DNA from: Pirellula sp.
GTDB lineage: Bacteria > Planctomycetota > Planctomycetia > Pirellulales > Pirellulaceae
Reading direction: 5' to 3'
NCBI GenBank assembly: GCA_021736575.1
Contig: JAIPFP010000037.1
Span: 1 to 34,323, forward strand
Length of the DNA stretch: 34,323 nt
The notes under the pieces are model-generated. The model was not told the DNA's origin. It worked only from the letters and a program-made list of their open reading frames with translations, and ran no database searches. The position numbers and the translations under genes are program-made. The first letter of the stretch is position 1; every line of letters begins with the position of its first letter. Of this stretch, positions 17,512 through 26,131 are shown one piece after another.

Positions 17512-17647
17512 GTTCTTAGTTCTTAGTTCTTAGTTCTTAGTTCTTGGTTCTTGGTTCTTGGTTCTTGGTTCTTGGTTCTTGGTTCTTGGTGCTCGGTTGC
17601 TGGTCGTCCGGTGAACAAAGAACTAAGAACAAAGAACCATGAACTAG
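17512..17647. repeat. heptamer array 4: 11 perfect forward units plus inverted arm
   Basis: GTTCTTA x4 then GTTCTTG x7 (17512-17588), two decayed units (GTGCTCG, GTTGCTG) to 17602, a ~10-nt loop, and five inverted units in phase (GAACAAA, GAACTAA, GAACAAA, GAACCAT, GAACTAG; 17613-17647). It fills the spacer between the DUF1592 stop and the four-helix-bundle gene start and could form a hairpin of roughly 35 bp. Confidence 0.93.
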
Positions 17648-17658
17648 CGCTAGCGCTA
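17645..17658. repeat. perfect palindrome at the DUF1592 stop codon
   Basis: TAGCGCTAGCGCTA is its own reverse complement and continues as a third, altered hexamer TAACGC. It contains the DUF1592 stop (17656-17658) and adjoins the inverted arm of heptamer array 4; it might be a junction or a small cruciform. Confidence 0.6.
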
Positions 17659-20118
17659 ACGCTTCCTCATCAGCTCCGACGAAGCCACCGCACGCACGAT
17701 GTCCTTGACTCGGTAATCGTTCTTCTTCGCGACTTCTTCAATCAACTTGATGCTATCCGAGTCATCCACGGTCAGCACGCGGCGGAGGGAGTAGGTGCAG
17801 AGTTGTTCAATGAAAGCTCTCGCGATCTTGTCGCGGTCCTCAAGCAGGAGTTGTTTGAATTGGACGGAATGGGTGAACGGACGGCCGTCGGGCATCACGC
17901 CGGAAGCATCCACCAATGGATCCTCACCCACTCCCGTTGGAACCTGCTCGCGAGTGCGCCACTGGCCGATGGCATCGTACTGGTCAAACGCCAGTCCCAG
18001 CGGATCGATGTTGCGATGGCAAGCGGCACAACTCGCGTTCTTGGCGTGCGCTTCAATTCTCTTGCGGATCGTGACCTTGGTTCCTGTAGGCGGAATGGGC
18101 TCAATCGGATCCACATTGGCCGGTGGCGAAGGCGGGGTCTTGTTGAAGATCGCTTCGCTGAGCCAGACGCCACGGTGCACCGGGCGGTGGCGCGTTCCGT
18201 CCGAGGTCAACCCGAGCACCGCGCCCATCGTGAGCAGACCGCCGCGATGGTCCTCGGGCTTGAGCGAGACTCGCTGGAAGCCGTCGGTCTTCAGCTCCGG
18301 CAGTCCATAGAAATCACAGAGCCGAGCGTTGGCCATGGTCCATTCGGAATCGAGGAAGCCGTCGATGGGCAAATTTTTCGCGAACATCTCGCGGAAATAC
18401 TCGACCGGCTCGGCTCGCATGCTCGTCTCTAGCCAGTCGTCGTAGCCAGGGTACAGCTTCTTGTCTGGCGGGAACATGCCCACGCGATGTAGTTGCAGCC
18501 ACTGCCGCGTAAAGTCATCGATGAAGCGATTGGTCCGGCTGTCTTTCAACATTCGGTCTACTTCATTCTTCAGACCCTCGCCATTGAGCTTCCCACTTTG
18601 GGCGGCGGTGAAGAGGTCGTCGTCGGGCATCGAACTCCATAGGAAGTACGAGAGCCGCGAGCCGAGTTCCCAGTCCGTGAGTCGTTCGCGAGCCACTGGA
18701 TCGCCCTCGACGAGATAGATGAAGTTTCTGGACGTCAGCACACCCTGCATCGCGATCCGATAAGCATTGGCCATCTTTTCGCCCGCCTCGCGTTCGTCGC
18801 GGTAGGATTGCAGATAGTCCTCCAACTCACCCTTCTCCACCGGTCGTCGCCAAGCGCGATGGGCCAAGCGATTCAAATGCTCCCCCACCACTTCGGGAGT
18901 TGCGTCGTCGGGTGGCAGCACACCGACGCGCCGGGATTTTTCCTCCTCCGTGACCAGCGGCCCCTCCCACTCGATCCAATCGAGGAGCACCGTCGAGAAG
19001 ATGCCATTCCCGTTGCCGTCGAACATCTGTGGGGCGTTCGGGTTTAGGAGAGAGCTCTCGCTGCTGTGTGTAAAAATATACGACCTCCCAGAGAGCGCAT
19101 TGCGGAAGGCTGCGCCGCCTCGCCTGTCCACAGCGTCAGTAGCCACCACGCAGAGATGCAGCGACGCAGGCATCTCAAGAAACACCTCGAACTCATAAAC
19201 CTGCGGACTGTCCTCCTCGGCCGTGATGTCGAATTCGATGAGTCCATCCACGGTCTCCTCACTGGTCTCCTTGCCGATGCTCAGGTGTGCTGGCTGACCA
19301 CCAGGCGGACGGATTCCACTGGCCTGGAGTCGCATGCGATACAGCCCGCTGTGTTCCGGACCTGTATTTCCAAACCAGTTGGACGAGAGCGCGTTCTGGA
19401 CTCGACCGGGAAAGAGCAGGTAACGCAGAGGCCGCTTGATGCCGAACCGGTCCAACGCCACCTGCTGGTCCTTCCCGCCGCCGTAACGCAACTCCGCTGC
19501 AGTCTTGCGGATTTTGCGAGCCTCACCGGACGTTGTGGGGAAAGCGCGGTCGACCACGATGTCCGCAGCGCGGTAATAGCGGTCCACATGTGACGGCGAG
19601 AGCGAAAGCTGCGAGCCGATGCGTTCAAACCCGTGCCATAACGTGTCTTCGTTTAGCTCGCCCGGTTTGGCCGGATCGTAGCGCACGCCGAGCAGGTCAT
19701 AGACCGTGTTCTGATATTCCTTGCGACTGAGCCGATAGTGCGACACCGCCGGCCGCGCCGCCATCCGTGCCGCTCGGCCATCCTTGAGCAGTGCGTCAAG
19801 ACTCACCACGAACGTTGCAATCTCGTCCAGAGTCGGTTGCGGCTCTTTCTTCGGAGGCATCTCGCCGCTGTTGATCTTATCGAGCGCCTCCGCCCAGTGG
19901 TGCGTGTCTACGCCCGCCTTGAAATCGCGCGACAGCCGGTCGATCCGGATGTCTCCCTCTTGCTTCTGCGGGCCATGACAGCGGACGCAGTGCTTGTCCA
20001 GAAACGCTTCAAACCGTTCCGCTCCAGAGACGGCACCGACGAGGCTGAAGATACCGCTGAGGACGAGGCTCGCACGTAACAATTCTCGAATAGGGAACTT
20101 GGTCGTTGCCAGTGTCAT
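17656..20118 (-). CDS. DUF1592 domain-containing cytochrome-type protein (DUF1587/1595/1592/1588/1585)
   Basis: 820 residues with signal peptide ([20 protein letters not shown]). A c-type haem site C44-V-R-C-H48 in the N-terminal cytochrome-like domain precedes the run of planctomycete domains: [18 protein letters not shown] (DUF1587), [18 protein letters not shown] (DUF1595), [20 protein letters not shown] (DUF1592), a second CxxCH in the DUF1588 part ([18 protein letters not shown]), and a C-terminal DUF1585 segment ([18 protein letters not shown]). AAGGAG lies 11 nt before the ATG. Its start overlaps the stop of the DUF1501 gene by one base (TAATG). Expected periplasmic; proposed role in oxidative attack on polymers is inference from context in the literature of the phylum. 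Confidence 0.93.
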   Translation of the reverse strand: MTLATTKFPIRELLRASLVLSGIFSLVGAVSGAERFEAFLDKHCVRCHGPQKQEGDIRIDRLSRDFKAGVDTHHWAEALDKINSGEMPPKKEPQPTLDEIATFVVSLDALLKDGRAARMAARPAVSHYRLSRKEYQNTVYDLLGVRYDPAKPGELNEDTLWHGFERIGSQLSLSPSHVDRYYRAADIVVDRAFPTTSGEARKIRKTAAELRYGGGKDQQVALDRFGIKRPLRYLLFPGRVQNALSSNWFGNTGPEHSGLYRMRLQASGIRPPGGQPAHLSIGKETSEETVDGLIEFDITAEEDSPQVYEFEVFLEMPASLHLCVVATDAVDRRGGAAFRNALSGRSYIFTHSSESSLLNPNAPQMFDGNGNGIFSTVLLDWIEWEGPLVTEEEKSRRVGVLPPDDATPEVVGEHLNRLAHRAWRRPVEKGELEDYLQSYRDEREAGEKMANAYRIAMQGVLTSRNFIYLVEGDPVARERLTDWELGSRLSYFLWSSMPDDDLFTAAQSGKLNGEGLKNEVDRMLKDSRTNRFIDDFTRQWLQLHRVGMFPPDKKLYPGYDDWLETSMRAEPVEYFREMFAKNLPIDGFLDSEWTMANARLCDFYGLPELKTDGFQRVSLKPEDHRGGLLTMGAVLGLTSDGTRHRPVHRGVWLSEAIFNKTPPSPPANVDPIEPIPPTGTKVTIRKRIEAHAKNASCAACHRNIDPLGLAFDQYDAIGQWRTREQVPTGVGEDPLVDASGVMPDGRPFTHSVQFKQLLLEDRDKIARAFIEQLCTYSLRRVLTVDDSDSIKLIEEVAKKNDYRVKDIVRAVASSELMRKR

Positions 20119-21518
20119 TACGCCAGGATCTCCTTCACTACGGAGCCATACACATCGGTGAGTCGGAAGTCGCGACCGACATTACGCCACGTCAATCGCG
20201 TGTGATCGAGACCTAATAAGTGCAGCATTGTGGCGTGCAAATCGTGAATGTGGACCTTGCCGTTGATGACTTTAAAGCCCATGTGGTCGGTCTCGCCGTA
20301 AGTATGCCCGGGCTTGATTCCGCCGCCGGCCATCCAAGCGCAGAAGCTTTGTGGCTGATGCTCGCGACCGTGCGTATCGATCGGTGCTGTACCGCTCAAG
20401 TCCTGGCTCCAAGGCGTACGACCGAATTCGCCAGACCATAGTACGAGCGTGTCTTCGAGCATTCCTCGCTGTTTCAAATCTTTGACGAGAGCGGCAACCG
20501 GCTGGTCGGTCTGGTTGCAAAGCTTGGGGAGATTGCCGCGAATGTCGCCGTGATGATCCCAGCCATCCATCGTGACTTGCACAAATCGAACACCTGATTC
20601 GCTAAGTCTGCGAGCCAACAAGCAGGCCCGCGCATTCTTGTCGGTGTCTTTGCCTCCGACGCCGTACATCTTCAGCGTCTCTTCACTCTCCTTCGAAACG
20701 TCAACCAAGCTTGGCGTCTCAGTCTGCATTCGAAATGCCAGCTCCATGTTTTGGATCATACCTTCCATGCTCGTATCGCCATGAAGATCATCGACCAAAC
20801 GTTCGTTCATCCGACGGGTAAGATCCAGTCGTTTTCGCTGAACAGCTTCGCTTATCGATGCATTCTTGAGGTTCGCTATCGGAGAGCTCTTGCTATCGAG
20901 CGGTATGGTTAATGCAGTCCCTTGATGGATAGCAGGCAGAAATGCCGAACCGTAAGTGCGAACGCCCTTTGGATGAATCGTGATAAAGCTGGGCAAGTTC
21001 TGATTCTCACTTCCCAGTCCATAACTGATCCACGATCCCATCGACGGACGAACTTCCGTGAAGCTGCCTGTATGAAACTGATTCTCAGCACTCGCGTGTT
21101 GAGGATTGTCCGCGTTCATTCCTCGCAACAAACATAGCTCATCGGCGATCTCAGCAAGATTCGGCATTAAGTCAGAAATCATCATCCCCGACTGGCCTCG
21201 CGGTTTCACAGGAGCCATCGCGCCCAGCGCAAGAAACTTTTCAGTCCCAATTTGGGTCACGTTGCGGTCCAGCGGTGAATCGATCGCCTCGCCATGCTTG
21301 CCGCTGATGTACTCTTTTGGATCAAACAGATCCATTTGCGACGGGCCACCGGCCATGAACAGGAAAATAACCCGTTTGGCTCGCGGGGTTAAGTCCAATG
21401 CACGGGCCCCCGAAGCCTTATCCGCTGCATGCAGCATGTCATGCAATGCCAGTGCGCCAAAACCGCAAGCGGCATGTTGTAAACACTGTCGTCGATTCGG
21501 AATGAAATTGTTGTTCAT
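20118..21518 (-). CDS. DUF1501 family secreted protein
   Basis: 466 residues with an unusual Tat-like leader ([22 protein letters not shown]). Typical DUF1501 landmarks follow: [128 protein letters not shown] and the final [15 protein letters not shown]. The fold is alkaline-phosphatase/sulfatase-like but without a formylglycine Cys. It normally partners a PSCyt1/DUF1549/DUF1553 protein, which is exactly the upstream gene (110-nt spacer holding a REPIN). The downstream DUF1592 gene is coupled by a 1-nt overlap. Confidence 0.94.
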   Translation of the reverse strand: MNNNFIPNRRQCLQHAACGFGALALHDMLHAADKASGARALDLTPRAKRVIFLFMAGGPSQMDLFDPKEYISGKHGEAIDSPLDRNVTQIGTEKFLALGAMAPVKPRGQSGMMISDLMPNLAEIADELCLLRGMNADNPQHASAENQFHTGSFTEVRPSMGSWISYGLGSENQNLPSFITIHPKGVRTYGSAFLPAIHQGTALTIPLDSKSSPIANLKNASISEAVQRKRLDLTRRMNERLVDDLHGDTSMEGMIQNMELAFRMQTETPSLVDVSKESEETLKMYGVGGKDTDKNARACLLARRLSESGVRFVQVTMDGWDHHGDIRGNLPKLCNQTDQPVAALVKDLKQRGMLEDTLVLWSGEFGRTPWSQDLSGTAPIDTHGREHQPQSFCAWMAGGGIKPGHTYGETDHMGFKVINGKVHIHDLHATMLHLLGLDHTRLTWRNVGRDFRLTDVYGSVVKEILA

Positions 21519-21535
21519 GGTGGGACAATACTTTC

Positions 21536-21594
21536 GTAGGACGGCCTTTCCAGGCCGTCTGTAAAATCGAGACGGCCTGGAAAGGCCGTCCTAC
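21536..21594. repeat. REPIN: inverted pair of REP family 1 hairpins between two operon genes
   Basis: Forward copy 21536-21559 and inverted copy 21571-21594 (11-nt spacer), both with the perfect GTAG + GACGGCCT-TTCC-AGGCCGTC structure found around the RAYT gene 9 kb away. It lies in the 110-nt spacer between the PSCyt1 and DUF1501 genes, where it may stabilise or attenuate the operon message. Confidence 0.93.
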
Positions 21595-21628
21595 AAATGT
21601 GGACGCTAATTCAAAACAATTGCCTTGC

Positions 21629-24385
21629 TCAAAGACGAAATACAAAATGATTCGAGGACATCAAGCTGTGACATAGCTCCTGCCAGACAATCGAGTCAGC
21701 AGTAGCTTTATTTGGTTCATGCGTGATAAGCGACTTGGCTTCTTCAAGAAACGAGCTTGCTTCCTGCCGCTCGACGGAGGTAATCGGCCGACCTAAAACG
21801 CGAATCCAAAGCTGGTTTAGTCGTTCGTCATGTGCTGCCGACCCGGCTAGCAACGGATCGACCAACGACTTTGCTCGTTTACGAAATAGGTCGTTGTTCA
21901 TCAAGAACAGCAACTGAGTTGGAACGACCGTTTGATTGCGTTGACCTGCGATCTGTGCCGGATTAACAAAATCGAAGTAAGTCCTGACGCGATCGTCGTT
22001 GGTAAAGCCGTTCCGCATGACGGGTAAATAAACGGTTCGTTCAAATTCCTGAGACGGCCGAGGTTTGCGATGCGTATAATTGGGAGGATTCACTCCCTTC
22101 TGGACCAAAGCCCCGGTGTTCTCGACAACTTCGAGAACCAATGCTGGCCCTCCATGACTCTCTCGTAGCTCACCGCTGACGGCAAGGATCGAATCTCGGA
22201 TCGCCTCAGCATCCAATCGCTGCCGATTCATTCGCCAAAGAAATCGATTGTCCGGATCGCCCAGTGTGCCTGCTACATTGGGGTTCGCGCTGCTGAGTCG
22301 ATAGGTACGACTCAGGACCAACGAGCGAATCAAAGTTTTTTGCGACCAGCCATCCTTCATGAAGCGAGTCGCAAGGTGATCGAGTAACTCAGGATGACTT
22401 GGCACTTCGCCGCGAACGCCGAAATAATCGATCGATCGCACAAGTCCTTCACCGAACAGCTTTTGCCAGATGCGATTGACCGTGACGCGAGCTGTAAGTG
22501 GATTCTTGGTGTCGACCAGCCAATCCGCCAGTTGCAATCGTCCGCTTTGTCCACTGGGGATTTCAGGAAAGTCCTTCCACGAAGCGACTCTCAGCGCGCC
22601 TCGCGGAACGATCTTGCCCGGAGCATACGGGTTTCCGCGAATGTAGACTGGCATGTCAGCCGGCTTCTCGCCATCGTGCATTGCGAACGCTTGGGGAACT
22701 TTGGAGGAGAAGAACTCTGCATGCTGGATCTCTGTACCAAGTGTCTTGAGCTTTTCGGTCAGTTCGTCCCTCTGCTTAGTCAGCGAGTCCTTCGTAGCAG
22801 GCACACCCCCTGCGTCTCGGCTAGACCGTTCAGGATTCGATTGTGCTTCCTTGCTTTTTTCGCTATCGGTTTTATCATTTTTGATTTCACTGTTGTTGGC
22901 GGACGGCACACGGAGTGTGCCTGCTACCTTGTCATCGGCAGCTGCTTTTTCGAGCTTCGCGATTTGAGCAACGATCGCTTTCTTCTCGTCGTTGAGCTTG
23001 GTTTGTTCGGCCTTCAAACTTGCAATCTTCGCCGAATGTTCTTCTTCGAGCTTTTTCCGCTGCTCAAGCTGCTCAGGAGTTTCAGGAAGCTCGGTTGCGT
23101 TAAGCGTACTCCAGACTCCAAACGGAATCTTGCGTGTCGATGGCGAACTACGTAGCATCCCGGCGATCCCGTAATAGTCATCGACTCCAATCGGATCGAA
23201 CTTGTGATCGTGGCATCGTACACAGCCTAAGGTCATGCCGAGGAATACAGTTCCAATTTTGCTGACCTGCGTATCGATATGATCGGTCTCCATCTTCGGT
23301 TTGTCCGGTTCAACAATCTCGACATCACCCAACATCAAGAAACCAGTTGCCGTAATGTTGTTGGCTTTCTCCTGAGGTGTAGAAGCCTCCATCAAATCGC
23401 CCGCTATCTGCTCGCGAACGAAACGATCGAATGGCTTGTCATTGTTGAAAGCTTCGATCAGGTAATCGCGATAACGCCAAGCGTGCTGAGCGAAAACACT
23501 GTTCGATGTGCCGATCATGTCGGCATAACCAGTCAGATCTAGCCAGTGCCGTGACCAGCGTTCACCGTAGGCTCGTGAATCTAGCAATCGATCCACGACT
23601 GTCGCGCAGGCATGCGGAGAGTTGTCTCGAATAAATGCATCGATCTCGGTATGCGTCGGTGGAAGACCAGTCAGATCGAGACTTACTCGTCTTAGCCATG
23701 TGTAGCGATCCGCATCCCCAACGGGTTGAATACCAACCTCTTCTTGCTTAGCAAGAATAAATCGATCGACCGGATCGAGCGGCCACGATTGGTTGTGTAC
23801 GGAAGGTGGCTGAGGATCTGCAACCGGTTGAAAGGCCCAGAATTTACGACCTTCGTCGAGGTCGATCGTTCGATCGGTCGGTAGCTCATCAGCCACACGC
23901 GGATCAGGAGCCCCCATCGCAATCCAAGCTTGAAAATCGGCGATGATAGAATCCGCGAGCTTTCCCTTGGGAGGCATTTCCGCATCCTCATAGCGCAGCG
24001 CCTTGAGGATGGCACTGCGTTCAGGCTCATTGGGGACAATAGAAGCACCGCTGTCGCCGCCTTTCAGCAGTCCGGCCCGATGATCAACACGCAATCCAGC
24101 TTGTATTATCTTGGAACCGGCCGCATGACATTCGTAACAGTGTTCAACAAGCACTGGTCGTATCTTCTTCTCAAAGAACTCCAATTGCTCCAGTGTAAGA
24201 TCTTCTTTCCCGTGGGCCGTCAAACAAAGTAGTAGGCACACTCCGTGTGCCGTAACCAAGCCACACCAAGTACTTAATCGAGCCAAGAAAGGAAAGATCG
24301 CTCGGAATGCTCGATGGATTATGAAAAAGGCGATACAAGCGGACGGCACACGGAGTGCACCGTTTACTTTAGGACTATTTCGCAT
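21629..24385 (-). CDS. PSCyt1-DUF1549-DUF1553 planctomycete cytochrome protein
   Basis: 918 residues from the ATG at 24385, chosen because AGGAG lies 7 nt upstream; the frame extends 27 codons further without such a site. Order: atypical leader (residues 1-58), PSCyt1 with C83-Y-E-C-H87, DUF1549 (WPLDPVDRFILAKQEEVGIQ...DLTGLPPT) containing a second CxxCH (LGCVRCHDHKFDPI), a coiled-coil linker (EEEHSAKIASLKAEQTKLND onward), then DUF1553 (TARVTVNRIWQKLFGEGLVR, DHLATRFMKDGW, NRFLWRMNRQRLDAEAIRDS). The leader and the linker contain five segments encoded by REP family 2 sequences. It overlaps the end of the GntR gene by 11 nt, and DUF1501 follows. Predicted periplasmic c-type cytochrome. Confidence 0.92.
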   Translation of the reverse strand: MRNSPKVNGALRVPSACIAFFIIHRAFRAIFPFLARLSTWCGLVTAHGVCLLLCLTAHGKEDLTLEQLEFFEKKIRPVLVEHCYECHAAGSKIIQAGLRVDHRAGLLKGGDSGASIVPNEPERSAILKALRYEDAEMPPKGKLADSIIADFQAWIAMGAPDPRVADELPTDRTIDLDEGRKFWAFQPVADPQPPSVHNQSWPLDPVDRFILAKQEEVGIQPVGDADRYTWLRRVSLDLTGLPPTHTEIDAFIRDNSPHACATVVDRLLDSRAYGERWSRHWLDLTGYADMIGTSNSVFAQHAWRYRDYLIEAFNNDKPFDRFVREQIAGDLMEASTPQEKANNITATGFLMLGDVEIVEPDKPKMETDHIDTQVSKIGTVFLGMTLGCVRCHDHKFDPIGVDDYYGIAGMLRSSPSTRKIPFGVWSTLNATELPETPEQLEQRKKLEEEHSAKIASLKAEQTKLNDEKKAIVAQIAKLEKAAADDKVAGTLRVPSANNSEIKNDKTDSEKSKEAQSNPERSSRDAGGVPATKDSLTKQRDELTEKLKTLGTEIQHAEFFSSKVPQAFAMHDGEKPADMPVYIRGNPYAPGKIVPRGALRVASWKDFPEIPSGQSGRLQLADWLVDTKNPLTARVTVNRIWQKLFGEGLVRSIDYFGVRGEVPSHPELLDHLATRFMKDGWSQKTLIRSLVLSRTYRLSSANPNVAGTLGDPDNRFLWRMNRQRLDAEAIRDSILAVSGELRESHGGPALVLEVVENTGALVQKGVNPPNYTHRKPRPSQEFERTVYLPVMRNGFTNDDRVRTYFDFVNPAQIAGQRNQTVVPTQLLFLMNNDLFRKRAKSLVDPLLAGSAAHDERLNQLWIRVLGRPITSVERQEASSFLEEAKSLITHEPNKATADSIVWQELCHSLMSSNHFVFRL
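22265..22277. repeat. half-copy of REP family 2 inside the DUF1553 domain
   Basis: On the minus strand GTAGCAGGCACAC, the head and first arm of the REP. It encodes the VAGTL of NPNVAGTLGDPDNRF, an insertion-like stretch just before the conserved DPDNRFLWRMNR motif. Confidence 0.55.
22794..22806. repeat. half-copy of REP family 2 in the linker
   Basis: GTAGCAGGCACAC on the plus strand, the same 13 nt as the copies at 22915-22927 and 22265-22277 but in the opposite orientation to them. Translated in the gene's frame it gives GGVPAT. Confidence 0.6.
22901..22927. repeat. full REP family 2 element inside coding sequence
   Basis: Minus strand: GTAGCA head, hairpin GGCACAC-TCC-GTGTGCC, tail GTCC. 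It encodes VAGTLRVPS in the Lys/Glu-rich linker between the DUF1549 and DUF1553 domains. The 27 nt add exactly nine codons' worth of sequence and keep the frame. Confidence 0.8.
24232..24254. repeat. REP family 2 element in the leader of the PSCyt1 gene (plus orientation)
   Basis: GTAG then GCACAC-TCC-GTGTGC arms. In the gene's frame it encodes VTAHGVCLLL, the hydrophobic core that a signal sequence would need. Confidence 0.8.
24341..24367. repeat. REP family 2 element at the very start of the PSCyt1 gene (minus orientation)
   Basis: Aligned without gaps to the 27-nt copy at 22901-22927, with changes in the head (GTAAAC) and one arm. It encodes residues 7-15 (VNGALRVPS) of the protein. With the 24232 copy it forms an inverted, REPIN-like pair about 90 nt apart. 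Confidence 0.75.
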
Positions 24386-25085
24386 TCGTAAACTCCTGTA
24401 GCTTAAGTCGATCGAGAACGGCTTGCATGTGCTTGCGCATCGCAAGTTCTGCCGCATCGGGATCATGATCGCGAACCGCTTTCAAGACCGCCTTGTGCAG
24501 CTTACGTCCAAGTTGATTTTCACGCTGAGTCGGTGTCGTGCGAACCATCTGGGTCAACACAAATTCGTAAATTACCTCCATCAGGTTTTGCATCAAGACG
24601 TTGTCAGCGATCTCGATCAACTTTCGATGAAAGCGGAAGTCGATTTCCAGCGCGTCTGCGTAAGGCAGTTCCTCATCATCCAGTTGATTGAGCAGCGCCG
24701 AGAGTAGTTCGATGTCCTTAGCCGTTGCTTTCTCCGCAGCCTGTCGAGCGGCCTGGACTTCAATTGCCGAACGCAATTCAGCATACGACAGCAACTCCTG
24801 CGGCGAAATCGTCACCGCAGACTGCAGCAATCGCACACAGTTAGCCAAGCTGTTTGTATCCCCAACGAATGTGCCGCGACCACGCTGGATGTCGACCAAA
24901 CCCAAGCTTTGAAGTCGAGCCAACGCTTCACGAAGCACTGGACGGCTGACCTGCAACTGTTCCACGAGTTCATGCTCGCCGGGAAGCCGCGAACCGGCGG
25001 CGAGCTTCTGATCTTTGATCACTCGGACAATCCGGTCCACGACCAAATCCACCGTGGTCCGTCGCTCAATTGCTGCCAACTGCAT
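24375..25085 (-). CDS. FadR-subfamily GntR transcriptional regulator
   Basis: 236 residues from the ATG at 25085, with GGGAG 7 nt upstream (a TTG codon just before it is a less likely start). Winged helix-turn-helix at about residues 10-75 (GSRLPGEHELVEQLQVSRP then VLREALARLQSLGLV, RGRGTFV), followed by an all-helical FCD effector domain (ELRSAIEVQAARQAA, LEIDFRFHRKLIEIADN, HKAVLKAVRDHDPDAAELAM). FCD regulators usually respond to small organic or sugar acids. It is the promoter-proximal gene of the cytochrome operon and overlaps the next gene by 11 nt. A family-type operator overlaps its promoter, suggesting autoregulation of the whole run. Confidence 0.95.
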   Translation of the reverse strand: MQLAAIERRTTVDLVVDRIVRVIKDQKLAAGSRLPGEHELVEQLQVSRPVLREALARLQSLGLVDIQRGRGTFVGDTNSLANCVRLLQSAVTISPQELLSYAELRSAIEVQAARQAAEKATAKDIELLSALLNQLDDEELPYADALEIDFRFHRKLIEIADNVLMQNLMEVIYEFVLTQMVRTTPTQRENQLGRKLHKAVLKAVRDHDPDAAELAMRKHMQAVLDRLKLQEFTNAK

Positions 25086-25126
25086 CAACCATCTCCCAAC
25101 GCGAGGCCTCTTGTCACCTAGCCAAC

Positions 25127-25137
25127 TTGTAATACAT
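25127..25137. promoter_or_regulatory. probable GntR/FadR operator
   Basis: TTGTAATACAT contains the palindrome TGTA-A-TACA and fits the FadR-subfamily pattern TNGTNNNACNA at all but the last fixed base. It lies at the expected transcription start of the regulator, 42 nt before its ATG, and just past the -10 box. A second palindrome, TGTTAACA (25137-25144), adjoins it. Confidence 0.6.
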
Positions 25138-25164
25138 GTTAACAGGATGCTGGTCCTCGCTCAA
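25136..25164 (-). promoter_or_regulatory. promoter of the GntR-cytochrome operon
   Basis: Minus strand TTGAGC (25164-25159), 17-nt spacer, TAACAT (25141-25136); four of six matches in each box. The -10 box overlaps the operator-like palindrome, which supports both calls. Confidence 0.5.
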
Positions 25165-25416
25165 GCTGACGAGGGGAGTGAGTCAAGAATTTGATCACGG
25201 ACCAATATCCAAGGGGCTGAAAACAACCGCGCCCGCAGAGTTCAAGCACAGTCCTCGTTGGATTTGTTCGCCTTCGAGCTTTCAGGCTGCCACCCATTTT
25301 CGTACTTTCTCCACCGAGTTACGCCGCATTATGACCGGAAGATTGAGCCGGGACCGCAGTTTATCGCCTATAATTTGGGTACGGATCAGATCTGGGATTT
25401 CTTTGGAAGACGCCTT
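25142..25416. other. divergent intergenic region between GntR and the first Uma2 gene
   Basis: The 330 nt between the two divergent start codons hold the GntR promoter/operator at the left and a TATAAT box for Uma2 at 25369-25374 on the right. A frame continuous with Uma2 reaches back to 25258 but has no ribosome site or family resemblance. I see no small gene here. Confidence 0.5.
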
Positions 25417-25992
25417 ATGGCAACAGTACCCAAGCATTACATAACCCCTGAAGAATATTTGCTCTGCGAGAGAAAGGCCGAGTTTCGGTCCGAGTACTTT
25501 CGTGGCGAAATGTTTGCCATGGCGGGTGCGTCGGCCAATCACAACTTGATTGTCGGCAATTGCATACAGACTCTCGGTCAGCAGCTCAAGAAAAAGCCCT
25601 GCCGGGTCTATCCGAGCGACTTAAAGCTTCGGATTGAAACGACCGGCTTGTACACCTATCCAGACCTTTCGGTCGTTTGCGGCGAACCTCAGCTTGAATC
25701 GGATGCAGGTGATGTGCTGCTGAACCCGGTAGTGCTCGTCGAAGTCCTCTCAGATTCCACAGAGGCATACGATCGAGGGAAGAAATTCGAACACTATCGA
25801 ACCATTCCAAGTTTAAAGCATTACGTTTTGATCGCCCAAGACCGACACTCGATCGATTGCTTCACGCGATCCACCGACGGCAGTTGGAATTTGACGAGTT
25901 GCCAAGGTCTCGACGGGAAGATCATGCTGGATGCGATAGACAGCGAGTTGGTCGGAGCCGAAGTCTACGACAAGGTCGTTTTCGCAAACTAG
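25417..25992 (+). CDS. Uma2 family endonuclease (DUF820), copy A
   Basis: 191 residues from the ATG at 25417, with GGAAG 7 nt upstream and TATAAT at 25369. The Uma2/PD-(D/E)XK landmarks are present: ITPEEYLLCERKAEFRSEYF (substrate entry), GEMFAMAGASANHNLIVGN, VYPSDLKLRIETTGLYTYPD (Asp of the nuclease core), VVLVEVLSDSTEAYDRGKKF (Glu/Asp-x-Lys region) and YRTIPSLKHYVLI. The family is greatly expanded in planctomycetes and cyanobacteria; members are predicted nucleases without a settled biological role. It is followed 140 nt on by a near-identical copy. Confidence 0.9.
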   Translation: MATVPKHYITPEEYLLCERKAEFRSEYFRGEMFAMAGASANHNLIVGNCIQTLGQQLKKKPCRVYPSDLKLRIETTGLYTYPDLSVVCGEPQLESDAGDVLLNPVVLVEVLSDSTEAYDRGKKFEHYRTIPSLKHYVLIAQDRHSIDCFTRSTDGSWNLTSCQGLDGKIMLDAIDSELVGAEVYDKVVFAN

Positions 25993-26131
25993 AAAAGCTT
26001 GAAGCATCACTGCTTTTGGGCAACTTTATTTGTCACGTCTCGTTATGATCAGGAATGCAAAACCGGGACCGCGAGTATCGGCTATAATTCGATGTACGGA
26101 TCAGATCTGGGATTTCTTAGGAAGACGCCAT

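Noticed and set aside
17508-17647. Heptamer arrays as a CRISPR array
   Set aside because: Units are 7 nt and contiguous, with no spacers and no cas genes nearby.
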